NCBI RefSeq assembly: GCF_007018965.1
Contig: NZ_VJYZ01000005.1
Location: 186,001 to 250,000, forward strand
From: Paracoccus marinus
Lineage (GTDB): Bacteria > Pseudomonadota > Alphaproteobacteria > Rhodobacterales > Rhodobacteraceae
Direction of reading: 5' to 3'
DNA length: 64,000 nt
Below are positions 30,962 to 40,578 of the stretch, one piece after another. The first letter of the stretch is position 1. Every line of letters starts with the position of its first letter. Both the position numbers and the translations under genes were made by a program. The notes below the pieces were generated by a model that was given only the letters and a program-made list of their open reading frames with translations, searched no databases and was not told the DNA's origin.

Positions 30962-32533
30962 GTGAAGATTGGCGCCTTGAAGGAAACGGCCCAGGGGGAA
31001 GCGCGCGTCGCCGTCACCCCCGCATCGGCCGCGCACCTGCAGAAGCTCGGGCACGAGGTTCTGGTCCAGTCGCAGGCCGGCGCCGCCGCCGGTTTCTCGG
31101 ACGCGCAGTACGAGCGCGCGGGCGTCGCCGTCCTGCCCGACGCCGCCGCGCTGACGGGCGCCGCCGATTTCGTGGTCAAGGTCCGCCCCCCGTCCGAGGA
31201 CGAGCTTGACCGGATGCAGTCGGGCCAAAGCCTGATCTCGTTCTTCTATCCCGGCCAGAACCAGGACCTGCTGGAACGCGCCCGCGACCGCGGCGTCAGC
31301 GTCATCGCGATGGACATGGTGCCGCGGATCAGCCGCGCGCAAAAGATGGACGCGCTGTCGTCGATGGCCAACATCGCGGGCTACCGCGCCGTGATCGAGG
31401 CCGCGAACAACTTCGGCCGCTTCTTCACCGGCCAGGTGACCGCCGCGGGCAAGGTCCCGCCCGCCAAGGTGCTGGTCGTCGGCGCGGGCGTCGCGGGGCT
31501 CGCGGCCATCGGCGCGGCGACCAGCCTCGGCGCGCAGGTCCATGCCTTCGACGTGCGCCCCGAAGTGGCCGAGCAGATCGAATCGATGGGGGCCGAGTTC
31601 GTCTATCTCGACTTCCAGGACGCGCAGGACGGGTCCGCCACCGGCGGCTACGCCAAGCCCTCCAGCCCCGAATTCGCGGCCAAGCAGCTCGACAAGTTCC
31701 GCGAGCTCGCGCCAGACATGGATATCGTCATCACCACTGCGCTGATCCCCGGCCGGCCCGCGCCGAAGCTGTGGACCGCCGACATGGTCTCCGCGATGAA
31801 GCCGGGCAGCGTGATCGTGGACCTTGCCGCCGAGCGCGGCGGCAACTGCGACCTGACCGTGCCCGACCAGCGCATCGTTTCGGACAACGGCGTCATCGTC
31901 ATCGGCTATACCGACTTCCCCTCGCGCATGGCCGCGCAGTCGTCCGAGCTTTACGGCAACAACGTCCGCCACATGATTGCGGACCTGACGCCCGGCAAGC
32001 ACGGCGAGATCGTCCACAACATGGACGACGACGTGATCCGGGGCGCGACCGCGACCCACGGCGGCGACATCACCTACCCGCCGCCGGCGCCCAAGGTGCA
32101 GGCGATCGCGGCGGCAAAACCGCGCGAACGCGCCCGCGAACTTACGCCCGAGGAACGCCGCGCGACCGAGGTCGCGGCCTTCCGCCAGCAGACCCGGTCG
32201 CAGGTGACCATGCTTGCCGTGGGCGCGGTAGTGATGCTGCTGATCGGCCTCGTCGCGCCGGCGTCGTTCCTGTCGCACTTCATCGTCTTCGTGCTGGCCT
32301 GCTTCATCGGCTTCACCGTGATCTGGAACGTGGCCCACTCGCTTCACACGCCGCTGATGGCGATCACCAACGCGATCTCGTCGATCGTGATCGTGGGCGC
32401 GCTGATGCAGATCGGGTCGGGCTCGCCCTGGGTCACGCTGCTGGCGGCGCTCGCGGTCCTGATGACCGCGATCAACATCTTCGGCGGCTTCCTGGTCACG
32501 CGCCGGATGCTCGCCATGTTCCAGAAGTCGTAA
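30962..32533 (+). CDS. pntA: NAD(P) transhydrogenase subunit alpha
   Basis: PntA with PntB forms the proton-translocating transhydrogenase that transfers hydride between NADH and NADP+ at the inner membrane. The 523-residue protein fuses the NAD-binding domain I (1-375, with [21 protein letters not shown]) to a membrane part with about four helices (410-520), as in E. coli rather than the split Rhodospirillum form. The start is GTG with AGGGA upstream. pntB starts 11 bases downstream. Two palindromes precede the gene. Confidence 0.96.
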   Translation: MKIGALKETAQGEARVAVTPASAAHLQKLGHEVLVQSQAGAAAGFSDAQYERAGVAVLPDAAALTGAADFVVKVRPPSEDELDRMQSGQSLISFFYPGQNQDLLERARDRGVSVIAMDMVPRISRAQKMDALSSMANIAGYRAVIEAANNFGRFFTGQVTAAGKVPPAKVLVVGAGVAGLAAIGAATSLGAQVHAFDVRPEVAEQIESMGAEFVYLDFQDAQDGSATGGYAKPSSPEFAAKQLDKFRELAPDMDIVITTALIPGRPAPKLWTADMVSAMKPGSVIVDLAAERGGNCDLTVPDQRIVSDNGVIVIGYTDFPSRMAAQSSELYGNNVRHMIADLTPGKHGEIVHNMDDDVIRGATATHGGDITYPPPAPKVQAIAAAKPRERARELTPEERRATEVAAFRQQTRSQVTMLAVGAVVMLLIGLVAPASFLSHFIVFVLACFIGFTVIWNVAHSLHTPLMAITNAISSIVIVGALMQIGSGSPWVTLLAALAVLMTAINIFGGFLVTRRMLAMFQKS

Positions 32534-32543
32534 GGGGGCGTCG

Positions 32544-34070
32544 ATGGCAACCACCGTGATCACCACCGCGCCCGGCGCAGCCGACCCCCTCGTCAGCCAT
32601 GCCGCACCCGGCATCGTCGAGGCGCTGCCCGCCTATGGCTTCACCACCGCCGCCTATGTGGTGGCGGCGGTCCTGTTCATCCTGTCCTTGGGCGGGTTGT
32701 CGGGCCAGGAAAGCGCCAAGCGCGCGATCTGGTACGGCATCGCCGGCATGGCGCTTGCCGTCGTGGCCACGCTCATTGGCCCCGGCTCGGGCAACTGGCT
32801 GATCTCGCTTGCCATGATCGCGATCGGCGGCGCGGGGGGCTACGTGCTGGCGACGCGGGTCCAGATGACCGACATGCCGCAGCTTGTCGCGGCGATGCAC
32901 AGCCTGGTCGGGCTTGCCGCCGTGTTCATCGGCCTGAACGCGCAGATCGAACTTGGCCGCGTCGTCCGCGCGCGCCTGAACGGCGTGGCGGATGCGTTCC
33001 ACGGCTTCGCCGCCGTGCTGGCGCACAAGACCCCGGCCGAGCTTGCGATGCTCAAGGTCGAGGTCGCGCTAGGCGTCTTCATCGGCGCGGTCACCTTCAC
33101 CGGCTCGATCGTGGCCTATGGCAAGCTGTCGGGCAAGATCGACGGCAAGCCGAAGAAGGTGCGCGGCGGGCACATGACCAACCTCGGCGCGGCGCTGGCG
33201 GCGCTGCTGTTCACGGTGCTTTACGTCACCGGCATCGGGCCCGCGCTTCTGTGGTTGATCCTGATCCTGCTGATCGCGGGCTTCATCGGCTGGTCGCTCA
33301 TCATGGGTATCGGCGGGGCCGACATGCCGGTCGTGGTGTCGATGCTGAACAGCTATTCGGGCTGGGCGGCGGCGATGATCGGCTTCACGCTGTCGAACGA
33401 CCTGCTGATCGTGACCGGCGCGCTGGTCGGATCCTCGGGCGCGATCCTGAGCTACATCATGTGCAAGGCGATGAACCGGTCGTTCGTGTCCGTGATCCTG
33501 GGCGGCTTCGGCGGCGAGACGGGCCCGGCGATGGAGATCGAGGGCGAGCAGATCGCGATCGACGCCGACGGCGTGGCGCAGGCCCTGAACGAGGCCGACA
33601 GCGTTGTGATCGTTCCGGGCTACGGCATGGCGGTGGCGCAGGCGCAGCAATCGGTCAGCGAGCTGACGCGCAAGCTGCGCGCCGCCGGCAAGTCGGTGCG
33701 CTTTGCCATCCACCCCGTCGCGGGGCGGCTGCCCGGCCACATGAACGTGCTCTTGGCCGAGGCCAAGGTGCCCTACGACATCGTGCTCGAGATGGACGAG
33801 ATCAACGACGACTTCCCCGACACCGACGTGGTGATCGTCATCGGCTCGAACGACATCGTGAACCCGGCCGCGCAGGACGATCCGAACAGCCCCATCGCCG
33901 GCATGCCGGTGCTCGAGGTCTGGAAGGCCAAGAACGTGTTCGTCAGCAAGCGCGGGCAGGGGACCGGCTATTCCGGGATCGAGAACCCGCTGTTCTTCAA
34001 GGATAACACGCGGATGTTCTATGGCGATGCGAAAAAGTCGGTGGATGCGCTGCTGCCGCTGATCGACTAG
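32544..34070 (+). CDS. pntB: NAD(P) transhydrogenase subunit beta
   Basis: The 508-residue protein has a large membrane domain (about 30-305, eight or nine helices, [23 protein letters not shown] cut here to its core) and the NADP-binding domain III (about 330-505, with [12 protein letters not shown] and [14 protein letters not shown]). The N-terminal tail is about 30 residues longer than in E. coli. It follows pntA by 11 bases with its own AAGGGGG ribosome site and completes the complex. A hairpin at 34097-34119 ends the operon. Confidence 0.96.
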   Translation: MATTVITTAPGAADPLVSHAAPGIVEALPAYGFTTAAYVVAAVLFILSLGGLSGQESAKRAIWYGIAGMALAVVATLIGPGSGNWLISLAMIAIGGAGGYVLATRVQMTDMPQLVAAMHSLVGLAAVFIGLNAQIELGRVVRARLNGVADAFHGFAAVLAHKTPAELAMLKVEVALGVFIGAVTFTGSIVAYGKLSGKIDGKPKKVRGGHMTNLGAALAALLFTVLYVTGIGPALLWLILILLIAGFIGWSLIMGIGGADMPVVVSMLNSYSGWAAAMIGFTLSNDLLIVTGALVGSSGAILSYIMCKAMNRSFVSVILGGFGGETGPAMEIEGEQIAIDADGVAQALNEADSVVIVPGYGMAVAQAQQSVSELTRKLRAAGKSVRFAIHPVAGRLPGHMNVLLAEAKVPYDIVLEMDEINDDFPDTDVVIVIGSNDIVNPAAQDDPNSPIAGMPVLEVWKAKNVFVSKRGQGTGYSGIENPLFFKDNTRMFYGDAKKSVDALLPLID

Positions 34071-34096
34071 TCCGCGAGTTCCTACCGGCGGGCGAG

Positions 34097-34119
34097 CAGG
34101 GGCGGCACGGCCGCCCCTG
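34097..34119. terminator. Bidirectional hairpin between pntB and the cupin gene
   Basis: Perfect 10-bp inverted repeat (34097-34106 and 34110-34119, 3-base loop) in the 54-base gap between two convergent genes. It can serve both strands; neither side has a long T-run. Confidence 0.6.
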
Positions 34120-34124
34120 TCCGT

Positions 34125-34439
34125 TCAGACGCTGCCTTCGCGCTCGATCACCAGTACGCGGGCGGCGCCGACCGGATGGGCGACATGCTCGTCGCCATCC
34201 GCGGCGTGAAAGACGTCGCCCACGCCCAGTTGATGCACCACCTCGCCTTCGGCAGTCCGGGCGTGCATCTCGACCCGGCCGTCCAGCACGACGAACACCT
34301 CGGGTCCGTCGTTCACGTGCCACTTGTAGGGCTGATCCGTCCAGTGCAGGCGCACCGTGGTGGCGCCCTCGATCCGTTCGATCCCCATCGCCTCCCAGGC
34401 GCGGGTTCCGGTGAAGTCGCGGGGTGATATCTTTCGCAT
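34125..34439 (-). CDS. Cupin domain protein
   Basis: The 104-residue protein is a single beta-barrel cupin. The motif-1 region reads YKWHVNDGPEVFVVLDGRVEMH and motif 2 GDVFHAADGDEHVAHP, giving several His and Glu residues for metal binding. The ATG at 34439 is used; two further in-frame starts lie within 20 bases upstream. It is divergent from an Lrp-type regulator gene with a 96-base spacer, which suggests that regulator controls it. The small molecule handled is unknown. Confidence 0.8.
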   Translation of the reverse strand: MRKISPRDFTGTRAWEAMGIERIEGATTVRLHWTDQPYKWHVNDGPEVFVVLDGRVEMHARTAEGEVVHQLGVGDVFHAADGDEHVAHPVGAARVLVIEREGSV

Positions 34440-34535
34440 GACGTGCTCCCTTGTCATCGGAGGCAATCTAGCCTTTGCCACGCAGGCCGGCATCTTGCGG
34501 ACCGACGCGAGTTGCCTGCCAATCGCAGGATCGAC

Positions 34536-34967
34536 ATGGACCTTGACCGGACGAACAAGCGCATCCTCGCCATGCTCGAGGCGAATGGCCGTCTGAGCGC
34601 GGCCGCGATCGGGCGCGAGATCGGCCTGTCGCGCACGGCCGTGCAGGACCGGATCGCGGGCATGGAACAGCGCGGCACGATCAGCGGCTATCACGCCGCG
34701 ATCGAGGACGGGCCGGGGCTGGTCCGCGCGGTCCTGTTCGTGGGAATCGCCGAGCGGCCCTGCGACAAGGCGCTGCGCTGGCTCGCCTCGCTCGAAGGCG
34801 TGACCGCCGTCCTGTCCTTGTCGGGAGAGGTCGATGCCGTGGTCTCGGCGGTTCTGCCGGGGGTAGAGGCGCTGTCGGCGCTGAACGACCGCGTCGCGCA
34901 GTCGCCGATGATCTCGGCCGTGCGCAGCCAGGTCGTGCTGCGGCGATACGGGGCAGGCGGCGGCTAG
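34536..34967 (+). CDS. Lrp/AsnC family transcriptional regulator
   Basis: The 143-residue protein has an N-terminal helix-turn-helix (LDRTNKRILAMLEANGRLSAAAIGREIGLSRTAVQDRI) shown here only in part, and a C-terminal RAM ligand-binding domain (about 65-140). The domain order and length are typical of Lrp-type regulators that respond to amino acids or related ligands. The ATG at 34536 gives MDLDRTNKR. It faces the cupin gene across a 96-base divergent spacer and probably regulates it as well as itself. Confidence 0.88.
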   Translation: MDLDRTNKRILAMLEANGRLSAAAIGREIGLSRTAVQDRIAGMEQRGTISGYHAAIEDGPGLVRAVLFVGIAERPCDKALRWLASLEGVTAVLSLSGEVDAVVSAVLPGVEALSALNDRVAQSPMISAVRSQVVLRRYGAGGG

Positions 34968-34987
34968 GCGCGCCGGCCGGTCATACG

Positions 34988-35497
34988 TCAGGGGTTGATC
35001 TGGATCGGCGTCCCGTCGCGGATCATCGCATAGATGTCCTCGATCTCGGCGTCCGTGACCGCAATGCAACCGGCCGTCCAGTCGCGGCGCATGGGCGCCA
35101 GCGCCTGCCCCTCGGGGCCCTGGCCGTGGATGAAGATGTCGCCGCCCGCGTTCTGGCCCTGCGACAGGGCAAAGGCCGCGTCCTGCACGTTCGGGTAGGA
35201 CACGCCGAGCGACAGGTGATAGCGGCTGTCGGGGTTGCGGCGGTCGATGTAGTACAATCCCTCGGGCGTCTTGCCGTCGCCCGAGAACTGCTTGTGCCCG
35301 ACCGGCTCGTTGCCCAGCCCGATGTTGTAGGCGGCGATCACCGACGGGCCGCTGAAGAAAAACATCTGCCGGGCGTTCTTGTTCACGACGATCTGCGTGA
35401 CGGGCGGGCCGTTGTAGGTCTTGATCTTGCTCGGTCCGCACGATGCCACGACCGCCAGTAGAAGCGCGCCCGCGATAAGCCTGAACGTCCTGAACAT
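34988..35497 (-). CDS. Lipoprotein L,D-transpeptidase (YkuD family)
   Basis: The 169-residue protein has a lipoprotein signal ending VASC (Cys20) and one YkuD domain. Catalytic elements are His124 (IFIHGQG) and Cys144 (DWTAGCIAVTD). Such enzymes form 3-3 peptidoglycan cross-links or attach proteins to the wall. It is much shorter than the second L,D-transpeptidase in this window (47709-49355) and lacks a peptidoglycan-binding domain. Transcribed alone on the minus strand. Confidence 0.9.
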   Translation of the reverse strand: MFRTFRLIAGALLLAVVASCGPSKIKTYNGPPVTQIVVNKNARQMFFFSGPSVIAAYNIGLGNEPVGHKQFSGDGKTPEGLYYIDRRNPDSRYHLSLGVSYPNVQDAAFALSQGQNAGGDIFIHGQGPEGQALAPMRRDWTAGCIAVTDAEIEDIYAMIRDGTPIQINP

Positions 35498-35648
35498 GAT
35501 GCCGCTGTCCCCGTTTTTCCTAGCTTGTGCAGCCCGGACCGGCCCGGCGCAACCGCCTCGTTTTCACGAAAGGATGAGCAGGGTGGCCACTGGCGCGCTG
35601 CGCGCGGCCGTGGCACGGTCGCCGTCACCCCGATGATGGAAGATGCCG

Positions 35649-35723
35649 ATGAAGACGATCCTTGCCCTTGCCGCGATCCTGGCCCTGTCCGCCTGCGGCG
35701 TGCCGTTCGTGCCGCTGATCTGA
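35649..35723 (+). CDS. 24-residue probable lipoprotein
   Basis: The short frame MKTILALAAILALSACGVPF ends VPLI and carries a textbook lipoprotein signal with LSAC as lipobox, leaving a mature peptide of nine residues. An in-frame ATG two codons upstream is possible. It lies 12 bases before the ArsC-like gene and probably shares its transcript. Similar tiny lipoproteins are seen in Rhodobacterales. Expression is not proven, but the signal is unlikely by chance. Confidence 0.55.
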   Translation: MKTILALAAILALSACGVPFVPLI

Positions 35724-35734
35724 GGACTTGGGCG

Positions 35735-36079
35735 ATGACGCGCCGTCTGCAGATGTATGGCCTGTCCCAATGCTCGACCTGCGCGAAGGCGCGGGACGAT
35801 CTGGCACAGGCGGGCTGGACCGTCGATTTCCGCGACGTGCGGGACGAGCCGCTGGCGCCCGGCGAACTTGACGCGCTGCTGGCACGCTTCGGCGAACGGC
35901 TGGTGAACCGCGCCAGCCTGACCTGGCGCGCGATGTCGGATGAGGAACGCGCGGGCACCCCGGCCGCGATGATCGCGGCGAAGCCCGCGCTGATGAAGCG
36001 ACCCGCGATCGTGACGGGCGAGCATGCCCTGCTCGGCTGGACCGCGAACGTGAAGCGTGCGCTGGACGTTCCCGCCTGA
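35735..36079 (+). CDS. ArsC/Spx family thioredoxin-fold protein
   Basis: The 114-residue protein has the ArsC/YffB layout with Cys13 and Cys16 in QCSTCAKAR, forming a CxxC as in Spx-type members, and the later LMKRPAIV loop with Arg. Arsenate reductases use a Cys with Arg residues; many family members instead have unknown redox functions. No ars genes are near. The start at 35735 follows the 24-residue lipoprotein gene closely. Confidence 0.83.
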   Translation: MTRRLQMYGLSQCSTCAKARDDLAQAGWTVDFRDVRDEPLAPGELDALLARFGERLVNRASLTWRAMSDEERAGTPAAMIAAKPALMKRPAIVTGEHALLGWTANVKRALDVPA

Positions 36080-36082
36080 ACG

Positions 36083-37021
36083 CTAGCGCAGCGCGGCGTC
36101 GGTGATCGCCGTCGTCCACGCGCCCGCGTCGGTCGCAATCCCCAGCGTCTCCCCCGCTCGCGCCACCGTATCCGGGCCCATCGCGCCGCTGCCCAGCAGC
36201 GGCAGCACCGCATCGAGCCGCTGGCGCTGGTCCGTAACGCGGCCCCCGTCCAGCGTCGCCAGCAGCGTCGCCGTCGCGTCTGGCTGCGCCGCCGCCTCGC
36301 GCCAGCCCCGCATCGAGGCGCGGACGAACCGTTCCAGCCGGTCACGCGCCGCCGGATCGTTCAAGGTGGGCGCAAGTACGTAGATCCCGTCATCGGGCAG
36401 GTCCACCCCGCCCGCGGCCAGCCTGAACCGGACGATCGGACCCGCCGGCGTCGGGTCGGCGGCATGCATTGCCACGCAGGTCGCGCGACCGCTTTCAAGC
36501 TGCGAAAGCCCATCGCCCCGCGCGATCAGCGTGACGCCCGCCGCGCCCCCGTCCGCCGCGCCCCCGTCCGCAGCGATCCCCCGGCGCGACAGCCATGCCC
36601 GCAGCACAAGATCGTCGCCGGTCGGATCGACCGCGATGGTCTGCCCCGACAGGTCCGACGCAGGACCTTCGATCCCGGCCGCGCGCAGGCAGGCCAGACC
36701 CAGCGAGCCCGCGCCGAAGGGCTGCGCGACGTTCACCACCGGCAGGCCCGCGCCGCGCGCGGCCAGCGCGTGCGGCAGGCCCATGACCGCGACATCGGCC
36801 GTGCCGCGCGCAAGGGCGGCATCGGGCGGGCTGTCGGACTGGCCGGGCAGCAGCTCGACCTCCAACCCCTCGGCGGCGTAAAAGCCGCGCTCGCGCGCGA
36901 CGACATAGCCCGCATGGGCAGCGGCGGGTTCGGCGGCAAGTTGCAGGCGCAGGCGGTCCGCCGCGTGCGCGGCAGGCGCCGTCAGCAGCGCCAGCGCCGC
37001 AATTGCCAGGATCGCCCGCAT
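36083..37021 (-). CDS. NMT1/THI5-like periplasmic substrate-binding protein
   Basis: The 312-residue protein has a signal peptide (MRAILAIAALALLTAPAAHAA) and an NMT1-type binding fold: LQLAAEPAAAHAGYVVARERGFYAAEGLEVELL near the N-terminus (shown in part), DVAVMGLPHALAARGAGLPVV, and a C-terminal helical part. Such proteins bind pyrimidine precursors, nitrate, taurine or riboflavin for ABC importers. No permease or ATPase gene is adjacent. A short in-frame duplication (GGAADGGAA near 153-161) is present. It follows the aminotransferase gene on the same strand by 25 bases. Confidence 0.8.
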   Translation of the reverse strand: MRAILAIAALALLTAPAAHAADRLRLQLAAEPAAAHAGYVVARERGFYAAEGLEVELLPGQSDSPPDAALARGTADVAVMGLPHALAARGAGLPVVNVAQPFGAGSLGLACLRAAGIEGPASDLSGQTIAVDPTGDDLVLRAWLSRRGIAADGGAADGGAAGVTLIARGDGLSQLESGRATCVAMHAADPTPAGPIVRFRLAAGGVDLPDDGIYVLAPTLNDPAARDRLERFVRASMRGWREAAAQPDATATLLATLDGGRVTDQRQRLDAVLPLLGSGAMGPDTVARAGETLGIATDAGAWTTAITDAALR

Positions 37022-37046
37022 CAGCAGCTTCGCGCAGCGCCAGAGA

Positions 37047-38372
37047 TCACGCAGCCGCCTTCAGCACCTGGCCCAGCTTGCCGACCAGCTCGTCGATCTG
37101 CGCCTCGCTGATGATGAGCGGCGGCGATATCGCGATGATGTCGCCGGTGACGCGGATCAGGATCCCGGCCTCGAACGCGGCGACAAAGGCGTCGAAGGCG
37201 CGCTTGCCGGGCTGGCCGTCGATGGGCGCAAGCTCGACCGCGCCGATCAGCCCCATGTTGCGGATGTCCACGACATGCGGATGGTCGGCCAGACCATGCA
37301 GCGCGTTTTCCCAGTGCTTTTCCAGCGAGGCGGCGCGGGTCAGCAGCCCGTCATCGGCATAGGTGTCGAGCGTGGCGATCCCCGCCGCCGACGCGATCGG
37401 GTTGCCGGAATAGGTGTAGCCGTGAAACAGCTCGATCACGTGGTCGGGGCCGGACATGAAGGCGTCGTGGATCGCGGCCGAGGTCAGCACCGCGCCCATC
37501 GGGATCACGCCGTTGGTCAGGCCCTTGGCGCAGGTGATCATGTCGGGAACTACGCCGAAATGCTGGCTGGCGAAGGGCGAGCCCAGGCGGCCGAAACCGG
37601 TGATGACCTCGTCGAAGATCAGAAGGATGCCGTGCTTGCGGGTGATCTCGCGCAGGCGTTCCAGGTAGCCCTTGGGCGGCAGCAGGACGCCGGTCGATCC
37701 GGCCATCGGCTCGACGATCACGGCGGCGATGGTTTCCGCGCCGTGCAGCGCGACGATCCTCTCCAGCTCGTCGGCAAGATGCGCGCCGTGTTCCGGCTGG
37801 CCGCGCGTCATGCGGTTCTCGGGCAGGTGGGTGTGGGGCAGGTGGTCCACCCCGCCAAGCGCGGTGCCGAAGAAGCGGCGGTTGTTCACGATCCCGCCGA
37901 CCGAGATGCCGCCGAAGCCCACCCCGTGATAGCCGCGCTCGCGCCCGATCAGGCGTGTCCGGGCCGCGTCGCCCCGCGCGCGGTGATAGGCGAGCGCGAT
38001 CTTCAGCGCAGTGTCCACCGCCTCGGACCCCGAGTTGCAGTAGAACACGTGCTCGATCCCGTCCGGCGCGATGTCGACCAGCCGGTTCGCCAGCTCGAAC
38101 GCCGTCGGGTGGCCCATCTGGAAGGCCGGCGCATAGTCGAGCGTGCCCGCCATGTCGGAAATCGCCTGCGTGATCCGCGGCCGGCAGTGTCCCGCGTTGC
38201 AGCACCACAGCCCGGCCGTCCCGTCCAGCACCTCGCGCCCGTCGCTCGTCCGGTAGTGCATGTCCTGCGCCGAGACGAGCATCCGCGGCTGCGCCTTGAA
38301 CTGCCGGTTGGACGTGAACGGCATCCAGAAGGCGCGCAGGTCGTTCGGGGCGGGCTTGTGGTCCAGGGCCAT
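37047..38372 (-). CDS. Omega-amino acid--pyruvate aminotransferase (class III)
   Basis: The 441-residue PLP enzyme starts at the ATG at 38372 with MALDHKPAPNDLRAFWMPFT, and the segment FWMPFTSNRQF is characteristic of beta-alanine:pyruvate aminotransferases. The class III core shows YCNSGSEAVDTALKIA, GYHGVGFGG, LLIFDEVITGFGRLG and the PLP lysine in CAKGLTNGVIPMG. It probably transfers an amino group from beta-alanine or another omega-amine to pyruvate. It is the first gene of a two-gene unit with the NMT1-type binding protein, hinting that the bound ligand may be an amine or nitrogen compound. Confidence 0.9.
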   Translation of the reverse strand: MALDHKPAPNDLRAFWMPFTSNRQFKAQPRMLVSAQDMHYRTSDGREVLDGTAGLWCCNAGHCRPRITQAISDMAGTLDYAPAFQMGHPTAFELANRLVDIAPDGIEHVFYCNSGSEAVDTALKIALAYHRARGDAARTRLIGRERGYHGVGFGGISVGGIVNNRRFFGTALGGVDHLPHTHLPENRMTRGQPEHGAHLADELERIVALHGAETIAAVIVEPMAGSTGVLLPPKGYLERLREITRKHGILLIFDEVITGFGRLGSPFASQHFGVVPDMITCAKGLTNGVIPMGAVLTSAAIHDAFMSGPDHVIELFHGYTYSGNPIASAAGIATLDTYADDGLLTRAASLEKHWENALHGLADHPHVVDIRNMGLIGAVELAPIDGQPGKRAFDAFVAAFEAGILIRVTGDIIAISPPLIISEAQIDELVGKLGQVLKAAA

Positions 38373-38605
38373 CGCGAGGTCTTTCTGTTGGCGGACGGGC
38401 GCGCGGGGCGGCGTGACCGCAAGAATAGGATCGGCGGGAATCCCTGTCCACCGGATCGACGGCGGTTTCCTGCCGCCTGCGACCGGCGCCGCCGGGCGTT
38501 CGGGCGGCGTTGCGTGACCCTGCGGGAACCGTGCGGCGATCACCGGCTTGTGTTCCGGTCTCGGCAGCGTCAGACACTGCCGATCAGCAGGTCAGCCGCA
38601 TCATC

Positions 38606-40555
38606 ATGTCCGAGCCTCAGTCGAACCCGTCCAGCGCAGCGCCCGCCGCGGCGATCCCGCCGCAATCCGGGCCGCGGGCCGGCGCAGACCCGCAGCACCA
38701 CGGCGGCAAGGCGAGCGCGGGGCTGGTCATGGCCTGCCTCGGCGTCGTTTACGGCGACATCGGGACCTCGCCGCTTTACGCGCTGCGCGAGTCGCTGGTT
38801 CACGCGCATGAACACAACATGGCCGAGACGGCGGTGATCGGCATCGTGTCGCTGCTGTTCTGGACCGTCTGCCTGATCGTGACGCTGAAATACGTGACGC
38901 TGATCCTGCGCGCCGACAACAACGGCGAAGGGGGGACGCTGTCGCTGGTCGCCAAGGCGCAAGGGGCGCTGCGGCGGCGGACGTGGTGGCTGTATCTGAT
39001 TGGCATCGTCGGCGTGTCGCTGTTCTTCGGCGATTCGATGATTACCCCCGCCATGTCGGTCATGTCCGCGATCGAGGGGTTGGAGCTGGTGGCCCCCGGT
39101 TCGGGCGACTTCGTCGTGCCGATCACGCTGGTGATCGTCGTCGCGCTGTTCTGGGTGCAGCGCAGCGGGACCGAGACGGTGGCGCGGCTGTTCGGCCCGG
39201 TGATGCTGGCGTGGTTCGCCACGCTCGCCGTTCTCGGTGCCTCGCACCTGCTGGACGATTCGCGCATCATCCTGGCGCTGAACCCGCTCAACGCCTTTCG
39301 CTTCATCGCCGAGAACGGCTTCGGCGCGCTGCCGGTGATGGGATCGGTGTTCCTGGCCGTCACCGGGGCCGAGGCGCTTTACGCCGACATGGGACATTTC
39401 GGGCGCAAGCCGGTGCGGATCTCGTGGCTCGCCATCGTGTTCCCGGCGCTGACGCTGAGCTACCTGGGGCAGGGGGCGATGGTCCTGTCGCACCCCGAAC
39501 GCGCGGTGAACCCGTTCTTCCTGATGGCGCCGTCGTGGTTCACGCTGCCGCTCGTCTTGCTGGCCATGGCCGCCACCATCATCGCGAGCCAGGCCGTGAT
39601 CTCGGGCGCGTTCTCGGTGGCCCAGCAGGCGGTGCAGCTGGGCCTGCTGCCGCGGCTGGAAACGCAGCACACGTCGGACAAGCAGCTGGGCCAGATCTAC
39701 CTGCCCAAGGTGAACACGATCCTGATGGTGGGTGTGTGCGCGCTGGTCCTGACGTTCGGATCGTCCACGCGGTTGGCCAGCGCCTACGGGATCGCGGTGA
39801 CCGGTGACATGGTCATCACCTCGATGCTGGCGATCATCGTCTTTCGCTACGCCTGGGGCTGGCGCTGGCCGGTGGTCCTGGGGATCATGCTGCCGATCCT
39901 CGCGCTGGAACTGGTGTTCTTCTACGCCAACATCCTGAAGGTGCTGGACGGGGGCTTCATCCCGCTGATGTTCGCCGCCGTCGTCATCCTGTTCATGGTG
40001 ACCTGGCTGCGCGGCACGATGAAGTTGCAGGCGAAGCTCGCGGCCGAGGCGGTGCCGATGCAGCTGATCGCGGACCGGCTGACGGAAAGCCCGCCGGTGA
40101 TCGTGCCGGGGACGGCGGTGTTCCTGACGGCCAACCCGCGCATCGCGCCGCCCGCCCTGATGCACAACCTCAAGCACAACCGGGTGCTGCACGACCGCAA
40201 CTTCATCGTCACGGTGGACGTGCAGACGACCCCGCGCGTGCCCGCGGACGACCGCCTGACGATCGTCGAGCTGGCGCCGCGTTTCTGGTGCGTCCACATC
40301 CGGTTCGGCTACATGGAACAGCCGAACGTGCCCCGTGCGCTGGCCGACGCAAAGGCGCTGGGGCACAAGTTCGACATCATGTCGACGTCGTATTTCCTCA
40401 ACCGCCGCTCGCTCAAGGTGGGCAAGGGGCGGCTGATGCCGCCGTGGGCGTCGCGGCTTTACGCGGGGCTGTACCGGCAATCTTCCGAGCCCACGAACTT
40501 CTACCGCCTGCCCACCAACCGGGTGGTCGAGCTGGGACAGCAGATCAACATCTGA
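38606..40555 (+). CDS. kup: KUP-type potassium uptake protein
   Basis: The 649-residue protein has the twelve-helix KUP membrane domain from about residue 30 to 480, beginning GLVMACLGVVYGDIGTSPLY, and a cytoplasmic C-terminal region of about 160 residues. It is a proton-coupled K+ importer. A polar N-terminal tail rich in Ser, Ala, Pro and Gln (1-32) precedes it. The ATG at 38606 is chosen; a longer frame upstream lacks family features. The 233-base gap before it has an inverted repeat with 6-bp arms at 38562-38567 and 38577-38582. Confidence 0.94.
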   Translation: MSEPQSNPSSAAPAAAIPPQSGPRAGADPQHHGGKASAGLVMACLGVVYGDIGTSPLYALRESLVHAHEHNMAETAVIGIVSLLFWTVCLIVTLKYVTLILRADNNGEGGTLSLVAKAQGALRRRTWWLYLIGIVGVSLFFGDSMITPAMSVMSAIEGLELVAPGSGDFVVPITLVIVVALFWVQRSGTETVARLFGPVMLAWFATLAVLGASHLLDDSRIILALNPLNAFRFIAENGFGALPVMGSVFLAVTGAEALYADMGHFGRKPVRISWLAIVFPALTLSYLGQGAMVLSHPERAVNPFFLMAPSWFTLPLVLLAMAATIIASQAVISGAFSVAQQAVQLGLLPRLETQHTSDKQLGQIYLPKVNTILMVGVCALVLTFGSSTRLASAYGIAVTGDMVITSMLAIIVFRYAWGWRWPVVLGIMLPILALELVFFYANILKVLDGGFIPLMFAAVVILFMVTWLRGTMKLQAKLAAEAVPMQLIADRLTESPPVIVPGTAVFLTANPRIAPPALMHNLKHNRVLHDRNFIVTVDVQTTPRVPADDRLTIVELAPRFWCVHIRFGYMEQPNVPRALADAKALGHKFDIMSTSYFLNRRSLKVGKGRLMPPWASRLYAGLYRQSSEPTNFYRLPTNRVVELGQQINI

Positions 40556-40578
40556 CGCGTAGTCTGGGGGGCGCGTCG

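Noticed and set aside
30368..32614. A 748-codon minus-strand open frame
   Set aside because: Antisense to pntA, which is certain; the frame has no family features.
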